A stretch of 64,000 nt of DNA from an uncultured Lachnospiraceae bacterium (lineage in GTDB: Bacteria; Bacillota; Clostridia; Lachnospirales; Lachnospiraceae): NCBI GenBank assembly GCA_910585715.1, contig CAJUEX010000009.1, positions 27,334 to 91,333 of the forward strand, given 5' to 3'. A program made the translations under genes and the position numbers. The notes under the pieces were generated by a model that worked only from the letters and a program-made list of their open reading frames with translations, was not told where the DNA came from and ran no database searches. Position 1 is the first letter of the stretch, and each line of letters opens with the position of its first letter. Positions 41,705 through 49,293 of this stretch are shown here, piece after piece.

Positions 41705-42877
41705 ATGATTAAGAACATGATGCAAAACGCCAAGAAACACTTGGCAATGTTTTTAGCAACAGCAGTTGCTGTTACTGGTCTTCCAGCTATGACTGCAGAC
41801 GCAGCAACAGTTGTGTACAAGAATGGTGATGAAACAGTAAAGACTGTTTCAGTAAACAGCAAAGCGGACGCTGATAAAGAGTCAGTTAGTGATAACGGCT
41901 GTAAACACTTTACAGGCTGGAGTTATGATGTGGACTGGGATACAGTTAGCGATAACGATACAGTTATTGCAACAGCTGAATTTGAAACAGTGCATGGTGA
42001 CGAAGTAGAAGAAATCACCAAAGAAGCTACATGTACAGAAGAGGGTACAAAGGTTATTAAATGTGAAGATTGTGGCGAAGTGATTGAAACAGTAACAGTT
42101 TCAGCAAATGGACACGGAAAAACAGTAGAAACCACTACAGAAGCAACATGCGGAAAAGATGGAAAAATTGAGTATACATGTGAAGTATGTGGCAAAACTG
42201 TTAGTGATAACACAGTAATTCCGGCTACAGGCAAGCACACATGGGACGGAGGAAAAGAAACTACACCTGCTACTACAGAAAAAGAGGGTGTAAAGACCTT
42301 TACCTGTACTGTATGTGGTAAAACAAAGACAGAAGCAATTGCAAAGCTTAAAAAAGATGAAGAACCAGAAGTAAAGCCAACCTTAAAACTGAATGCAAAG
42401 AGCATCACACTTCAGGTTAAGAAGTCTACAACAGCAGTAAAAGCAAGCGGCATGGTTAAAGGCGATAAGGTTGTATCCTGGACATCTTCCAACAAGAAAG
42501 TGGTAACTGTTACAAACAAGGGTAAGATTACTGCCAAGAAGGTTGGTAAGGCAACCATTACTGTAAAAACAGCAAAGGGCGCAACAGCAACTTTAAAGGT
42601 TACTGTTCAGAAGAAGGCAGTTAAATTAAAGAAAATTTCTGTTAATAAGAAGAAAATAACTTTAACAAAAGGAAAATCTACAACACTTGTTGTTACAAAG
42701 TCCCCAATTACAGCACAGGATAAAGTAACATTCAAGACTTCTAACAAGAAAGTTGCAACTGTTAGCAAATCCGGTAAAATTACAGCTAAGAAGGCAGGTA
42801 AGGCTACCATTACTGTAAAAGCAGGAAAGAAGTCAGTAAAAGTTACTGTTACTGTAAAAAACAGCAAAAAGAAATAA
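41705..42877 (+). CDS. Secreted Cys-pair and Ig-like repeat protein
   Basis: A 390-residue exported protein with no membrane anchor. After the signal peptide (to about ADAA, residue 33) come about three repeats with C-x-x-C pairs (IKCEDCGEV, YTCEVCGKT, FTCTVCGKT, each after an ATCTEEG-like stretch), then two bacterial Ig-like (BIG2) domains ending in a Lys-rich tail. Its codon choice (GCA, GTT, ACA heavy, many AAG/AAA Lys) is unlike its neighbours and suggests strong expression. AAGGAGAG precedes the ATG. Probably a major extracellular or wall-associated protein; binding partner unknown. Confidence 0.85.
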   Translation: MIKNMMQNAKKHLAMFLATAVAVTGLPAMTADAATVVYKNGDETVKTVSVNSKADADKESVSDNGCKHFTGWSYDVDWDTVSDNDTVIATAEFETVHGDEVEEITKEATCTEEGTKVIKCEDCGEVIETVTVSANGHGKTVETTTEATCGKDGKIEYTCEVCGKTVSDNTVIPATGKHTWDGGKETTPATTEKEGVKTFTCTVCGKTKTEAIAKLKKDEEPEVKPTLKLNAKSITLQVKKSTTAVKASGMVKGDKVVSWTSSNKKVVTVTNKGKITAKKVGKATITVKTAKGATATLKVTVQKKAVKLKKISVNKKKITLTKGKSTTLVVTKSPITAQDKVTFKTSNKKVATVSKSGKITAKKAGKATITVKAGKKSVKVTVTVKNSKKK

Positions 42878-42902
42878 TTTTTTACCTGCTTTTTCCATAC
42901 GA

Positions 42903-42939
42903 AAAAGGGCACTGTGTCTAAGGACATGGTGCTTTTTTT
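42903..42939 (+). terminator. Intrinsic terminator of the secreted protein gene
   Basis: AAAAAGGGCACTGTGTC pairs with GACATGGTGCTTTTTTT (two wobble pairs, loop TAAG). Confidence 0.8.
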
Positions 42940-42945
42940 ATGTCT

Positions 42946-42971
42946 GTAACAGTTTAGGGCTGAACGGATAC
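42946..42971. repeat. Degenerate inverted repeat related to the 4454 repeat
   Basis: GTAACAGTTTAG, two bases, CTGAACGGATAC. The arms match at 9 of 12 positions and both resemble GTAACAGTTCAG found at 4454 and 46077. Confidence 0.5.
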
Positions 42972-43000
42972 TAATGTCTTGTAAAATCCCTCCTGTCCGG

Positions 43001-43030
43001 TTGACAAAATCCCCTGCAAGCTGTTATGAT
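43001..43030 (+). promoter_or_regulatory. glnA promoter
   Basis: TTGACA (43001-43006), 18 bases, TATGAT (43025-43030). The start site falls near 43037, exactly where the leader hairpins begin. Confidence 0.7.
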
Positions 43031-43036
43031 GTACAA

Positions 43037-43079
43037 GGAACAAAGGCGTTCCTCTTACAGGGGAGGAGTGCCTATTTTT
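43037..43079 (+). promoter_or_regulatory. ANTAR-type dual-hexaloop antiterminator overlapping a terminator
   Basis: At the predicted 5' end of the glnA mRNA, GGAAC-[AAAGGC]-GTTCC (43037-43052) is followed directly by TCTT-[ACAGGG]-GAGG (43053-43066). Both six-base loops have A at position 1 and G at position 4, the known ANTAR target pattern. The alternative fold AGGCGTTCCTC/GAGGAGTGCCT (43044-43073) followed by ATTTTT is an intrinsic terminator. The two folds exclude each other. An ANTAR protein is encoded right after glnA. Confidence 0.75.
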
Positions 43080-43132
43080 ATGTAATAAACCCTCTTGTGA
43101 GAGAAACAGCAAATTAGAAAGGAAACAGTCTG

Positions 43133-44464
43133 ATGAAAAAATACAGGAAAGAAGATATTTTACAGTTAGTAAAAGAACAGGATGTGGAATTTATCCGCCT
43201 GCAGTTTACGGATATTTTCGGCTGTCTGAAAAATGTTGCCATTACTTCCAGCCAGTTGGAAAAGGCTTTGGATAATCAATGTACGTTTGATGGTTCTTCT
43301 ATTGAGGGGTTTGTTGGAATTGAAGATTCGGATTTATATTTATATCCGGATTTCCATACGCTGGAGATTTTTCCATGGAGGCCCCAGCAGGGAAAGGTTG
43401 CCCGTTTGATTTGTGATGTATACAGACCCGGAGGAGAGCCTTTTGAGGGCGATTCCAGATATATATTAAAAAAGGCATTACAGGAAGCCAAAGATATGGG
43501 GTATAAATTTGATGTAGGTCCCGAATGTGAATTTTTCCTGTTCCATACGGATGAAAACGGGCGCCCTACTACCATTACCCATGAGCAGGCAGGCTATTTT
43601 GATTTAGGCCCCATTGACCTTGGGGAAAATGCAAGAAGAGATATGGTGCTTACTTTGGAGGAAATGGGTTTTGTGGTGGAAGCTTCCCATCATGAAGCGG
43701 CTCCTGCACAGCATGAAATCGATTTTAAATATGATGAGGCGTTAGCTACAGCTGACAATATTATGACATTTAAGCTGACAGTAAAGACCATTGCAAGAAG
43801 GCATGGGCTTCATGCCACATTTATGCCAAAGCCCAAATACGGTTCTAACGGTTCCGGAATGCATATTAATATGTCCTTGTCCGAGAACGGGAAAAATATC
43901 TTTTCAGATGAGGCTGACCCTTTAGGCTTAAGCAAAGAAGCCTACTATTTTATGGGGGGAATCATGAAGCATATAAAAGGCATGTGCGCTATTACAAACC
44001 CTCTTGTAAATTCCTACAAACGGCTTGTTCCGGGATATGAGGCGCCTGTTTATATTGCATGGAGCGCTAAAAACAGAAGTCCCCTTATACGGGTTCCGGC
44101 TGCAAGGGGAGAAGGCACGCGGATTGAGCTGCGCTGTCCGGATTCTGCAGCAAATCCCTATCTGGCATTGGCGGTGTGTCTTCAGGCAGGGCTTGATGGC
44201 ATTAAAAATCAGATTATGCCCCCTGAAAGTATAGACTGCAATATTTTTGAACTGTCTGAGGAAGAAAGGAAAGAACATCTGGTGGAAATGCTGCCCGGAA
44301 CCTTGCAGGAAGCCATCAACGAGCTTGAAAAGGACGAATTTATCCGCTGCGTGCTGGGCGTGCATGTTTCTGAAAAATATATACAGGCTAAGCAGAAAGA
44401 ATGGGATGAATATAAGTCTCAGGTAAGCGATTGGGAAGTTGGACAGTATCTGTACAAATTTTAA
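43133..44464 (+). CDS. glnA: Glutamine synthetase, type I
   Basis: A 443-residue GSI enzyme forming glutamine from glutamate, ammonia and ATP. LQFTDIFGCLKN, the FDGSSIEGF block, VGPECEFFLF, GSGMHINMS and NRSPLIRVPA are conserved. The length is that of the GSI-alpha type of Firmicutes. Its mRNA leader holds the hexaloop/terminator switch at 43037, and the ANTAR regulator follows 39 bases after the stop, so nitrogen-dependent antitermination is likely. Confidence 0.96.
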   Translation: MKKYRKEDILQLVKEQDVEFIRLQFTDIFGCLKNVAITSSQLEKALDNQCTFDGSSIEGFVGIEDSDLYLYPDFHTLEIFPWRPQQGKVARLICDVYRPGGEPFEGDSRYILKKALQEAKDMGYKFDVGPECEFFLFHTDENGRPTTITHEQAGYFDLGPIDLGENARRDMVLTLEEMGFVVEASHHEAAPAQHEIDFKYDEALATADNIMTFKLTVKTIARRHGLHATFMPKPKYGSNGSGMHINMSLSENGKNIFSDEADPLGLSKEAYYFMGGIMKHIKGMCAITNPLVNSYKRLVPGYEAPVYIAWSAKNRSPLIRVPAARGEGTRIELRCPDSAANPYLALAVCLQAGLDGIKNQIMPPESIDCNIFELSEEERKEHLVEMLPGTLQEAINELEKDEFIRCVLGVHVSEKYIQAKQKEWDEYKSQVSDWEVGQYLYKF

Positions 44465-44503
44465 TGGGTTGCGGAATATGGCTGATAGTCAGGAGGTGTA
44501 TGT

Positions 44504-45052
44504 GTGACCGGGATTATTGTAGCCCTTCCCAAAATAGAAAATGCAAAAAGCTTAAAAAACCTGCTGGTGCGAAACGGCTTTACCGTGATAGCTGCCTGTT
44601 CTTCGGGAGCACAGGCATTAAGTCTGGCAGACGGCCTGAATGACGGAATCGTCATAAGCGCTTACAGGCTGCCGGATATGCTGTATGAGGAGCTGTTTGA
44701 CTGTCTTCCAAAGGGATTTGAAATGCTGCTGTTGGCTTCACAGTCTTTGTTGTTAGAATGCGGAGGAAATGATATCATGTGTCTTGGAATGCCTTTAAAG
44801 GTCCATGATTTGTTAAACACCGTGGAAATGATGGCAACCTCCATTGCCTACAAGCGAAAGAAAAGCAAGGATAAGCCAAAGGAACGAAGACCAGAGGAGG
44901 TAGCCATGATTAACGAGGCAAAGCGCCTGTTAATGAGCCGCAACAACATGACGGAGGAAGAGGCGCACCGTTATATACAAAAATGCAGCATGGACAGCAG
45001 CACTAATATGGTGGAAACGGCACAAATGATTTTGTCTGTTATGAAGGTTTAG
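44504..45052 (+). CDS. ANTAR-domain antitermination regulator
   Basis: A 182-residue protein with a receiver-like N-terminal domain (about 1-115) and a C-terminal ANTAR domain (MINEAKRLLMSRNNMTEEEA, then HRYIQKCSMDSS). The receiver is degenerate: ISAYRLPDMLYEEL lacks the usual phospho-Asp. It should bind paired hexaloop RNA hairpins and block termination, with the glnA leader as the obvious target. The start is GTG 44504 behind AGGAGG. Confidence 0.9.
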   Translation: MTGIIVALPKIENAKSLKNLLVRNGFTVIAACSSGAQALSLADGLNDGIVISAYRLPDMLYEELFDCLPKGFEMLLLASQSLLLECGGNDIMCLGMPLKVHDLLNTVEMMATSIAYKRKKSKDKPKERRPEEVAMINEAKRLLMSRNNMTEEEAHRYIQKCSMDSSTNMVETAQMILSVMKV

Positions 45053-45062
45053 GAGGGCATAT

Positions 45063-45896
45063 ATGAAATTTACAAAAATGCATGGATGCGGAAATGATTA
45101 TTTATATGTAAATGGCTTTACAGAGCAGGTAAGGGATAAAGCAGCCTTTGCTAAAAAGGCAAGTGACCGCCATTTTGGTGTAGGCGGGGACGGAGTGATT
45201 TTTATCAATCCTTCGGATAAGGCTGATTTTGAAATGGAAATGTACAATGCAGACGGCTCAAGGGGCGAGATGTGCGGAAACGGCATTCGGTGCGTGGCAA
45301 AATATGTATATGATAAGGGGCTTACGGATAAGACCTCTATTTCCGTTATCAGCCATGGCGCCGTAAAGTATTTAGAGCTTACGGTAAAGGATAAAAAGGT
45401 GAAAACGGTAAGGGTTAATATGGGGAGCCCGGAATTGATTCCGGCTAAGATTCCTGTTTTGTCTGAAAAGGAAGCAGTTATAGATGAGGAAATTTCTGTC
45501 TGCGGAAAAAACTATCGTATGACCTGCGTTTCCATGGGAAATCCTCATGCGGTAGTTTTTATGAATGATGTGGAGCAAATGAAAATAGAAGAAATCGGAC
45601 CTTATTTTGAAAACCATGAACGGTTTCCAAACCGTATCAATACGGAATTTGTAAAGGTACTTGACCGAAACAGGGTGCAGATGCGGGTATGGGAAAGAGG
45701 CTCAGGCGAAACTCTTGCCTGCGGCACAGGCTGTTGCGCTACGGTAGCCGCCTGTGTGTTAAACGGACTTACAGAAGAAAAGGTTTCGGTAGAGGTGCTT
45801 GGAGGAGAGCTTTTGATTGAATGGGACAGGGAAGAGAACCTGATTTTCATGACGGGCCCTGCAGAAACCGTATTTGAAGGCGAAATAGAAGAATGA
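45063..45896 (+). CDS. dapF: Diaminopimelate epimerase
   Basis: A 277-residue enzyme interconverting LL- and meso-diaminopimelate. MHGCGNDYLYVNG, the catalytic Cys in NADGSRGEMCGNGIRC and the second in ERGSGETLACGTGCCA are all present. GGAGG precedes the ATG. It follows the ANTAR gene by 10 bases; the next lysine gene, dapL, comes after an inverted-repeat element. Confidence 0.96.
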   Translation: MKFTKMHGCGNDYLYVNGFTEQVRDKAAFAKKASDRHFGVGGDGVIFINPSDKADFEMEMYNADGSRGEMCGNGIRCVAKYVYDKGLTDKTSISVISHGAVKYLELTVKDKKVKTVRVNMGSPELIPAKIPVLSEKEAVIDEEISVCGKNYRMTCVSMGNPHAVVFMNDVEQMKIEEIGPYFENHERFPNRINTEFVKVLDRNRVQMRVWERGSGETLACGTGCCATVAACVLNGLTEEKVSVEVLGGELLIEWDREENLIFMTGPAETVFEGEIEE

Positions 45897-45897
45897 T

Positions 45898-46059
45898 GGC
45901 AGCGGGGCGGACATTCGGCTGAATATGTTTCTACGTCGCCACGCTCCCGCTCTGATAAAAACGCAGCAGCGCTAAGCTCGAAAGGACCTCGCTAAGCGCT
46001 GGCGATTTTATAAGGGCTCCTTAAGAAATCATATTCAGCCGAATGTCCGCCCCGCTGCC
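45898..46059. repeat. Long inverted-repeat element A
   Basis: Two perfectly complementary 30-base arms (45898-45927, 46030-46059) enclose a 102-base core (45928-46029). The arms begin GGCAGCGGGGCGGACATTCG. The core is 98/102 identical to that of the element at 47388-47609, though the arms are unrelated. In plus orientation the core contains a 10-bp helix with a fixed A-A mismatch (ATAAAAACGC/GCGATTTTAT) and an inner stem with loop AAAGGAC. The element starts two bases after the dapF stop and ends 55 bases before dapL. A GTAACAGTTCAG complement lies at 46077-46088. Confidence 0.9.
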
Positions 46060-46114
46060 TATGGGGGAACTGCCGGCTGAACTGTTACGAATAATGAACC
46101 GAAAGGAGATAATT

Positions 46115-47329
46115 ATGTTTAAAATTAATGACAACTATTTAAAATTACCGGGAAGCTATTTGTTTTCCACTATAGCAAAAAAGGTAAATGCCTATGCGGC
46201 GGCAAATCCGGACAAGAAGATTATCCGTTTGGGAATCGGGGATGTGACACAGCCCCTTGCCCCAAAGATTATAGAAGCCTTACATAATGCAGTGGATGAA
46301 ATGGGAAAGGCGGAAACTTTTCACGGCTATGCGCCGGATTTAGGCTATGAGTTTTTAAGAAATGCCATTGCAGAGCATGATTATAAAAAAAGAGGCTGTG
46401 AAATAAGTGCTGATGAAATCTTTGTATCTGATGGTGCCAAATGTGATTCAGGAAATATTCAGGAAATATTCAGCATAGATAACAAAATTGCAGTCTGCGA
46501 CCCGGTTTATCCGGTTTATGTGGACACCAATGTGATGGCAGGCAGGACAGGCACTTATGATCCGGCAAAGGAAACCTGGAGCGATGTTATCTACATGCCC
46601 TGTACCGCAGAAAATGGCTTTGCGCCTGAGCTTCCAAAGGAAGTGCCGGATATTATTTATTTATGCTTTCCAAACAATCCTACCGGCTCCACAATTACAA
46701 AGGCACAGCTTCAGGAATGGGTGGACTATGCCAATAAAAACGGTTCTGTCATTATTTATGATGCCGCATACGAAGCATATATATCAGAAGAGGACGTGCC
46801 TCACAGCATTTATGAATGCCAGGGGGCAAGAACCTGTGCCATTGAGCTCCATTCTTTTTCCAAAAATGCAGGATTTACAGGAGTGCGCTTAGGCTACACC
46901 GTAGTGCCTAAGGATTTAAAGGCAGGAGACGTTGCTCTTCACGGGCTTTGGGCAAGGCGCCACGGCACCAAATATAACGGCGCTCCTTATGTTATCCAGC
47001 GGGCAGGAGAGGCTGTATATTCCAAGGAAGGACAGGCTCAGCTGAAAGAGCAGGTTGCTTACTATATGAACAATGCCAAATATATTTATGACGGCTTAAA
47101 GGAGGCAGGGTATACAGTTTCAGGAGGCGTCAATGCGCCGTATATCTGGCTGAAGGCTCCGGACAATATGACAAGCTGGGAATTTTTTGATTATTTACTG
47201 GAACGTGCCAACGTGGTAGGAACTCCCGGTTCCGGCTTTGGTCCAAACGGGGAAACTTACTTTAGATTAACCGCATTCGGTTCCTATGAAAACACGGTTG
47301 AGGCCGTTGACAGAATAAAAGCATTATAG
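46115..47329 (+). CDS. dapL: LL-diaminopimelate aminotransferase
   Basis: A 404-residue PLP enzyme that makes LL-diaminopimelate from tetrahydrodipicolinate in one step. RLGIGDVTQPL, FVSDGAKCDSGNIQ, CFPNNPTGST and the PLP-lysine block HSFSKNAGFTGVRLGY are typical of DapL. AAAGGAG upstream of ATG 46115 rules out the longer frame, which would start inside the repeat element. With dapF it completes the end of the lysine/peptidoglycan diaminopimelate route. Confidence 0.95.
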   Translation: MFKINDNYLKLPGSYLFSTIAKKVNAYAAANPDKKIIRLGIGDVTQPLAPKIIEALHNAVDEMGKAETFHGYAPDLGYEFLRNAIAEHDYKKRGCEISADEIFVSDGAKCDSGNIQEIFSIDNKIAVCDPVYPVYVDTNVMAGRTGTYDPAKETWSDVIYMPCTAENGFAPELPKEVPDIIYLCFPNNPTGSTITKAQLQEWVDYANKNGSVIIYDAAYEAYISEEDVPHSIYECQGARTCAIELHSFSKNAGFTGVRLGYTVVPKDLKAGDVALHGLWARRHGTKYNGAPYVIQRAGEAVYSKEGQAQLKEQVAYYMNNAKYIYDGLKEAGYTVSGGVNAPYIWLKAPDNMTSWEFFDYLLERANVVGTPGSGFGPNGETYFRLTAFGSYENTVEAVDRIKAL

Positions 47330-47340
47330 AAGCGGAAACA

Positions 47341-47377
47341 AAAAAAGGTGTCATGTATCGGCCATGGCACCTTTTTT
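47341..47377 (+). terminator. dapL terminator
   Basis: AAAAAAGGTGTCATG pairs with CCATGGCACCTTTTTT (small internal mismatch) around TATCGG. Confidence 0.8.
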
Positions 47378-47387
47378 AGAACATAGG

Positions 47388-47609
47388 TAACCGTTCAGTT
47401 CTCAGCTCTTCCACACAGGAATCAGAACCGGCGGCAGGCAGAAAGTGTTTCTACGTCGCCACGCTCCCGCTCTGATAAAAACGCAGCAGTGCTAAGCTCG
47501 AAAGAACCTCGCTAAGCGCTGGCGATTTTATAAGGGCTTCTTTAGAAATCACTTTCTGCCTGCCGACGGTTCTGGTTCCTGTGTGGAAGAGCTGAGGACT
47601 GAACGGTTA
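47388..47609. repeat. Long inverted-repeat element B
   Basis: Arms of 60 bases (47388-47447, 47550-47609) match at 57 positions; two of the three exceptions are U-G pairs on plus-strand RNA. The outer ends read GTAACCGTTCAG, like the short repeats at 4454 and 42946. The 102-base core (47448-47549) differs from element A at four positions only. No reading frame of interest lies inside. The rest of the 47330-47724 gap holds the dapL terminator and little else. Confidence 0.92.
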
Positions 47610-47724
47610 TGAAAATACCATAAAAACAACTGAGACAATCCGTATTCATATCAAAAGGATGGTTATGGCAAAGGCATAACCGGATAAAAGCAGTAAAGCG
47701 GGAATTGTCAGGAAGGAGAACCTT

Positions 47725-48303
47725 GTGACAGATACACAGTTTTGGGAGTGCATGGAAGGCATGAAGCAGGGGGATAAAAATGCCCTGAAGGCTGTTTATG
47801 AAGTCTATATGCCATATTTATATTCCTATGTGCTTCAAATGATAAAAAGCAGGGAAAATGCAGAGGATATTGTCAGCGACTTCTTTTTGAAGCTATGGGG
47901 ACTGGCAGATAGTTATGAGCCCAAAAAGGGCCATAAGTCCTGGCTCATACAGATTGCAAGAAATATGACCATTGATTTTATCAGAAAGCATAAAAAAGAG
48001 GCTTTGACTGATTTTTCCGCAGAGGACTCTTATGAAGAGGAAAGAGGCTATGGAATGGCGGCGCAGGCAATGGCAAGAGATGCCGGGGAGGAAAATCAGG
48101 AAGAGCAGATTGTTTCAAGGCTGTCCTTTACAGAAGCTTTATCTTCCCTGAAGGAATCTGAGCAGCAGATTGTTCACTTGAAAATTGCAGGAGAGCTTAC
48201 CTTCAAGGAAATCTGCCGGATTCTTCAAATGCCCATGGGAACGGTTACATGGAAATACCAGAATGCCATAAAGAAATTAAGGAGGTGCGGTTATTATGAA
48301 TAA
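47725..48303 (+). CDS. RNA polymerase sigma factor, ECF type
   Basis: A 192-residue sigma-70 family protein. Region 2 is seen in MPYLYSYVLQMIKSRENAEDIVSDFFLKLW and SWLIQIARNMTIDFIRKH, region 4 in ALSSLKESEQQIVHLKIAG and EICRILQMPMGTVTWKYQNA. The start is GTG behind AAGGAGAA. The following gene starts inside its end and encodes a membrane protein, the usual sigma/anti-sigma pair arrangement. Confidence 0.92.
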   Translation: MTDTQFWECMEGMKQGDKNALKAVYEVYMPYLYSYVLQMIKSRENAEDIVSDFFLKLWGLADSYEPKKGHKSWLIQIARNMTIDFIRKHKKEALTDFSAEDSYEEERGYGMAAQAMARDAGEENQEEQIVSRLSFTEALSSLKESEQQIVHLKIAGELTFKEICRILQMPMGTVTWKYQNAIKKLRRCGYYE

Positions 48304-49204
48304 GAACATAAAAGATGAATTTGACAGCTTAATTAATAGCCAGACACCGGATTTATGGGAAAGGATAGAAATGTCCCTGCCGGAAAAGACAATTGTGTCA
48401 GAAAAAACCAATGGGGAAGAAAAGAAAAATATAGCAGAACAAATAAGCCCGGCAATAAGGAAAAGCAAGCCTGTAAAGCACAGATTGTACAGAAAATATG
48501 CCGCTTACGGGACGGCAGGCATAGCCGCATGTGTGTGTATTACATTGGTTGCCTTAAATAACAGCTTCAAAAAATCCGAAGAAAATATGACGGCTAATGA
48601 GAGTGCAGCAGAGGAAATCCTGCTGGATGATGCAGAAACAGAAGGAGCTTTAGATGAAGGCGGCTTTATGATGGAAGGGGAATCAAACGGGGCATACGAC
48701 GGCGCCATGGAGGATTTTGCCGATGCAGCGGAGTATGAGAAGGAAGCCTCCGGCATTGAAGCGGCAGGAGAGGGAGCAGCAGCCGGGACGGAAGCGGCAG
48801 AGGCTCCGGCAGAAGAAGCCAAATACCGGCAGGACAGTGAGGATGTAACAGACGAAAACCGTAAAGAAGACCTTTCCTCCGGTAAGGAAGATGAAAACAA
48901 TCAGGCGGTTCAGGAGAAGAAGGCAGAATTACTGAAATCGGGATATCTGGTCTATGAGGATGCTATTATTCGGATAGAGAGTGTTTCCGAAACCGTGCAG
49001 GAAGAAAAGAATGTGATTATCTACCATGTGACCCTGTTGGAAGAAAATGTAAATATGGATAAGGAAATAAAGCTTGATTTAAAAACAGATGAATTGTTCA
49101 GGACAAAGCTTGTAGAGGGAGCATGCTATCAGGTTACCTTTTATGATAATAAAATGCCTTATGACAGCTCTGTTCATGAATATTTCCTGCTGGAATTAAA
49201 ATAA
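48296..49204 (+). CDS. Single-pass membrane protein, probable anti-sigma partner
   Basis: A 302-residue protein: an N-terminal cytoplasmic region of about 75 residues, one membrane helix (about 72-95, YGTAGIAACVCITLVAL), a Glu/Ala-rich acidic linker and an external C-terminal domain of about 90 residues. The overlap with the sigma gene (8 bases) and topology suggest it holds the sigma factor at the membrane. No zinc-type anti-sigma motif (HxxxCxxC) is present, so the mechanism is unclear. Confidence 0.75.
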   Translation: MNKNIKDEFDSLINSQTPDLWERIEMSLPEKTIVSEKTNGEEKKNIAEQISPAIRKSKPVKHRLYRKYAAYGTAGIAACVCITLVALNNSFKKSEENMTANESAAEEILLDDAETEGALDEGGFMMEGESNGAYDGAMEDFADAAEYEKEASGIEAAGEGAAAGTEAAEAPAEEAKYRQDSEDVTDENRKEDLSSGKEDENNQAVQEKKAELLKSGYLVYEDAIIRIESVSETVQEEKNVIIYHVTLLEENVNMDKEIKLDLKTDELFRTKLVEGACYQVTFYDNKMPYDSSVHEYFLLELK

Positions 49205-49229
49205 AAAAATAATAGCCATAAAAGGAAGA

Positions 49230-49286
49230 CCCTTCCAACGTATCTATATCAAGCAGTAATTAACAGACAGATATAGATTGGGAGGG
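49230..49286 (+). promoter_or_regulatory. Hairpin covering the ribosome site of the von Willebrand lipoprotein gene
   Basis: CCCTTCCAACGTATCTATATC (left, 49230-49250) pairs with GATATAGATTGGGAGGG (49270-49286), leaving a three-base bulge. The right arm includes GGGAGGG, the ribosome site seven bases before ATG 49294, and is followed by TTTTATT. It could act as a translational lock or a weak terminator. Confidence 0.6.
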
Positions 49287-49293
49287 TTTTATT

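Noticed and set aside
46043..46114. Upstream extension of the LL-diaminopimelate aminotransferase
   Set aside because: The extended frame starts inside the repeat element; AAAGGAG before ATG 46115 gives the normal start.
45898..47609. The two near-identical 102-base cores as part of a CRISPR array or tRNA-like repeat
   Set aside because: Only two copies nearby, 1.5 kb apart and separated by a gene; no regular spacers, no cas genes and no cloverleaf.
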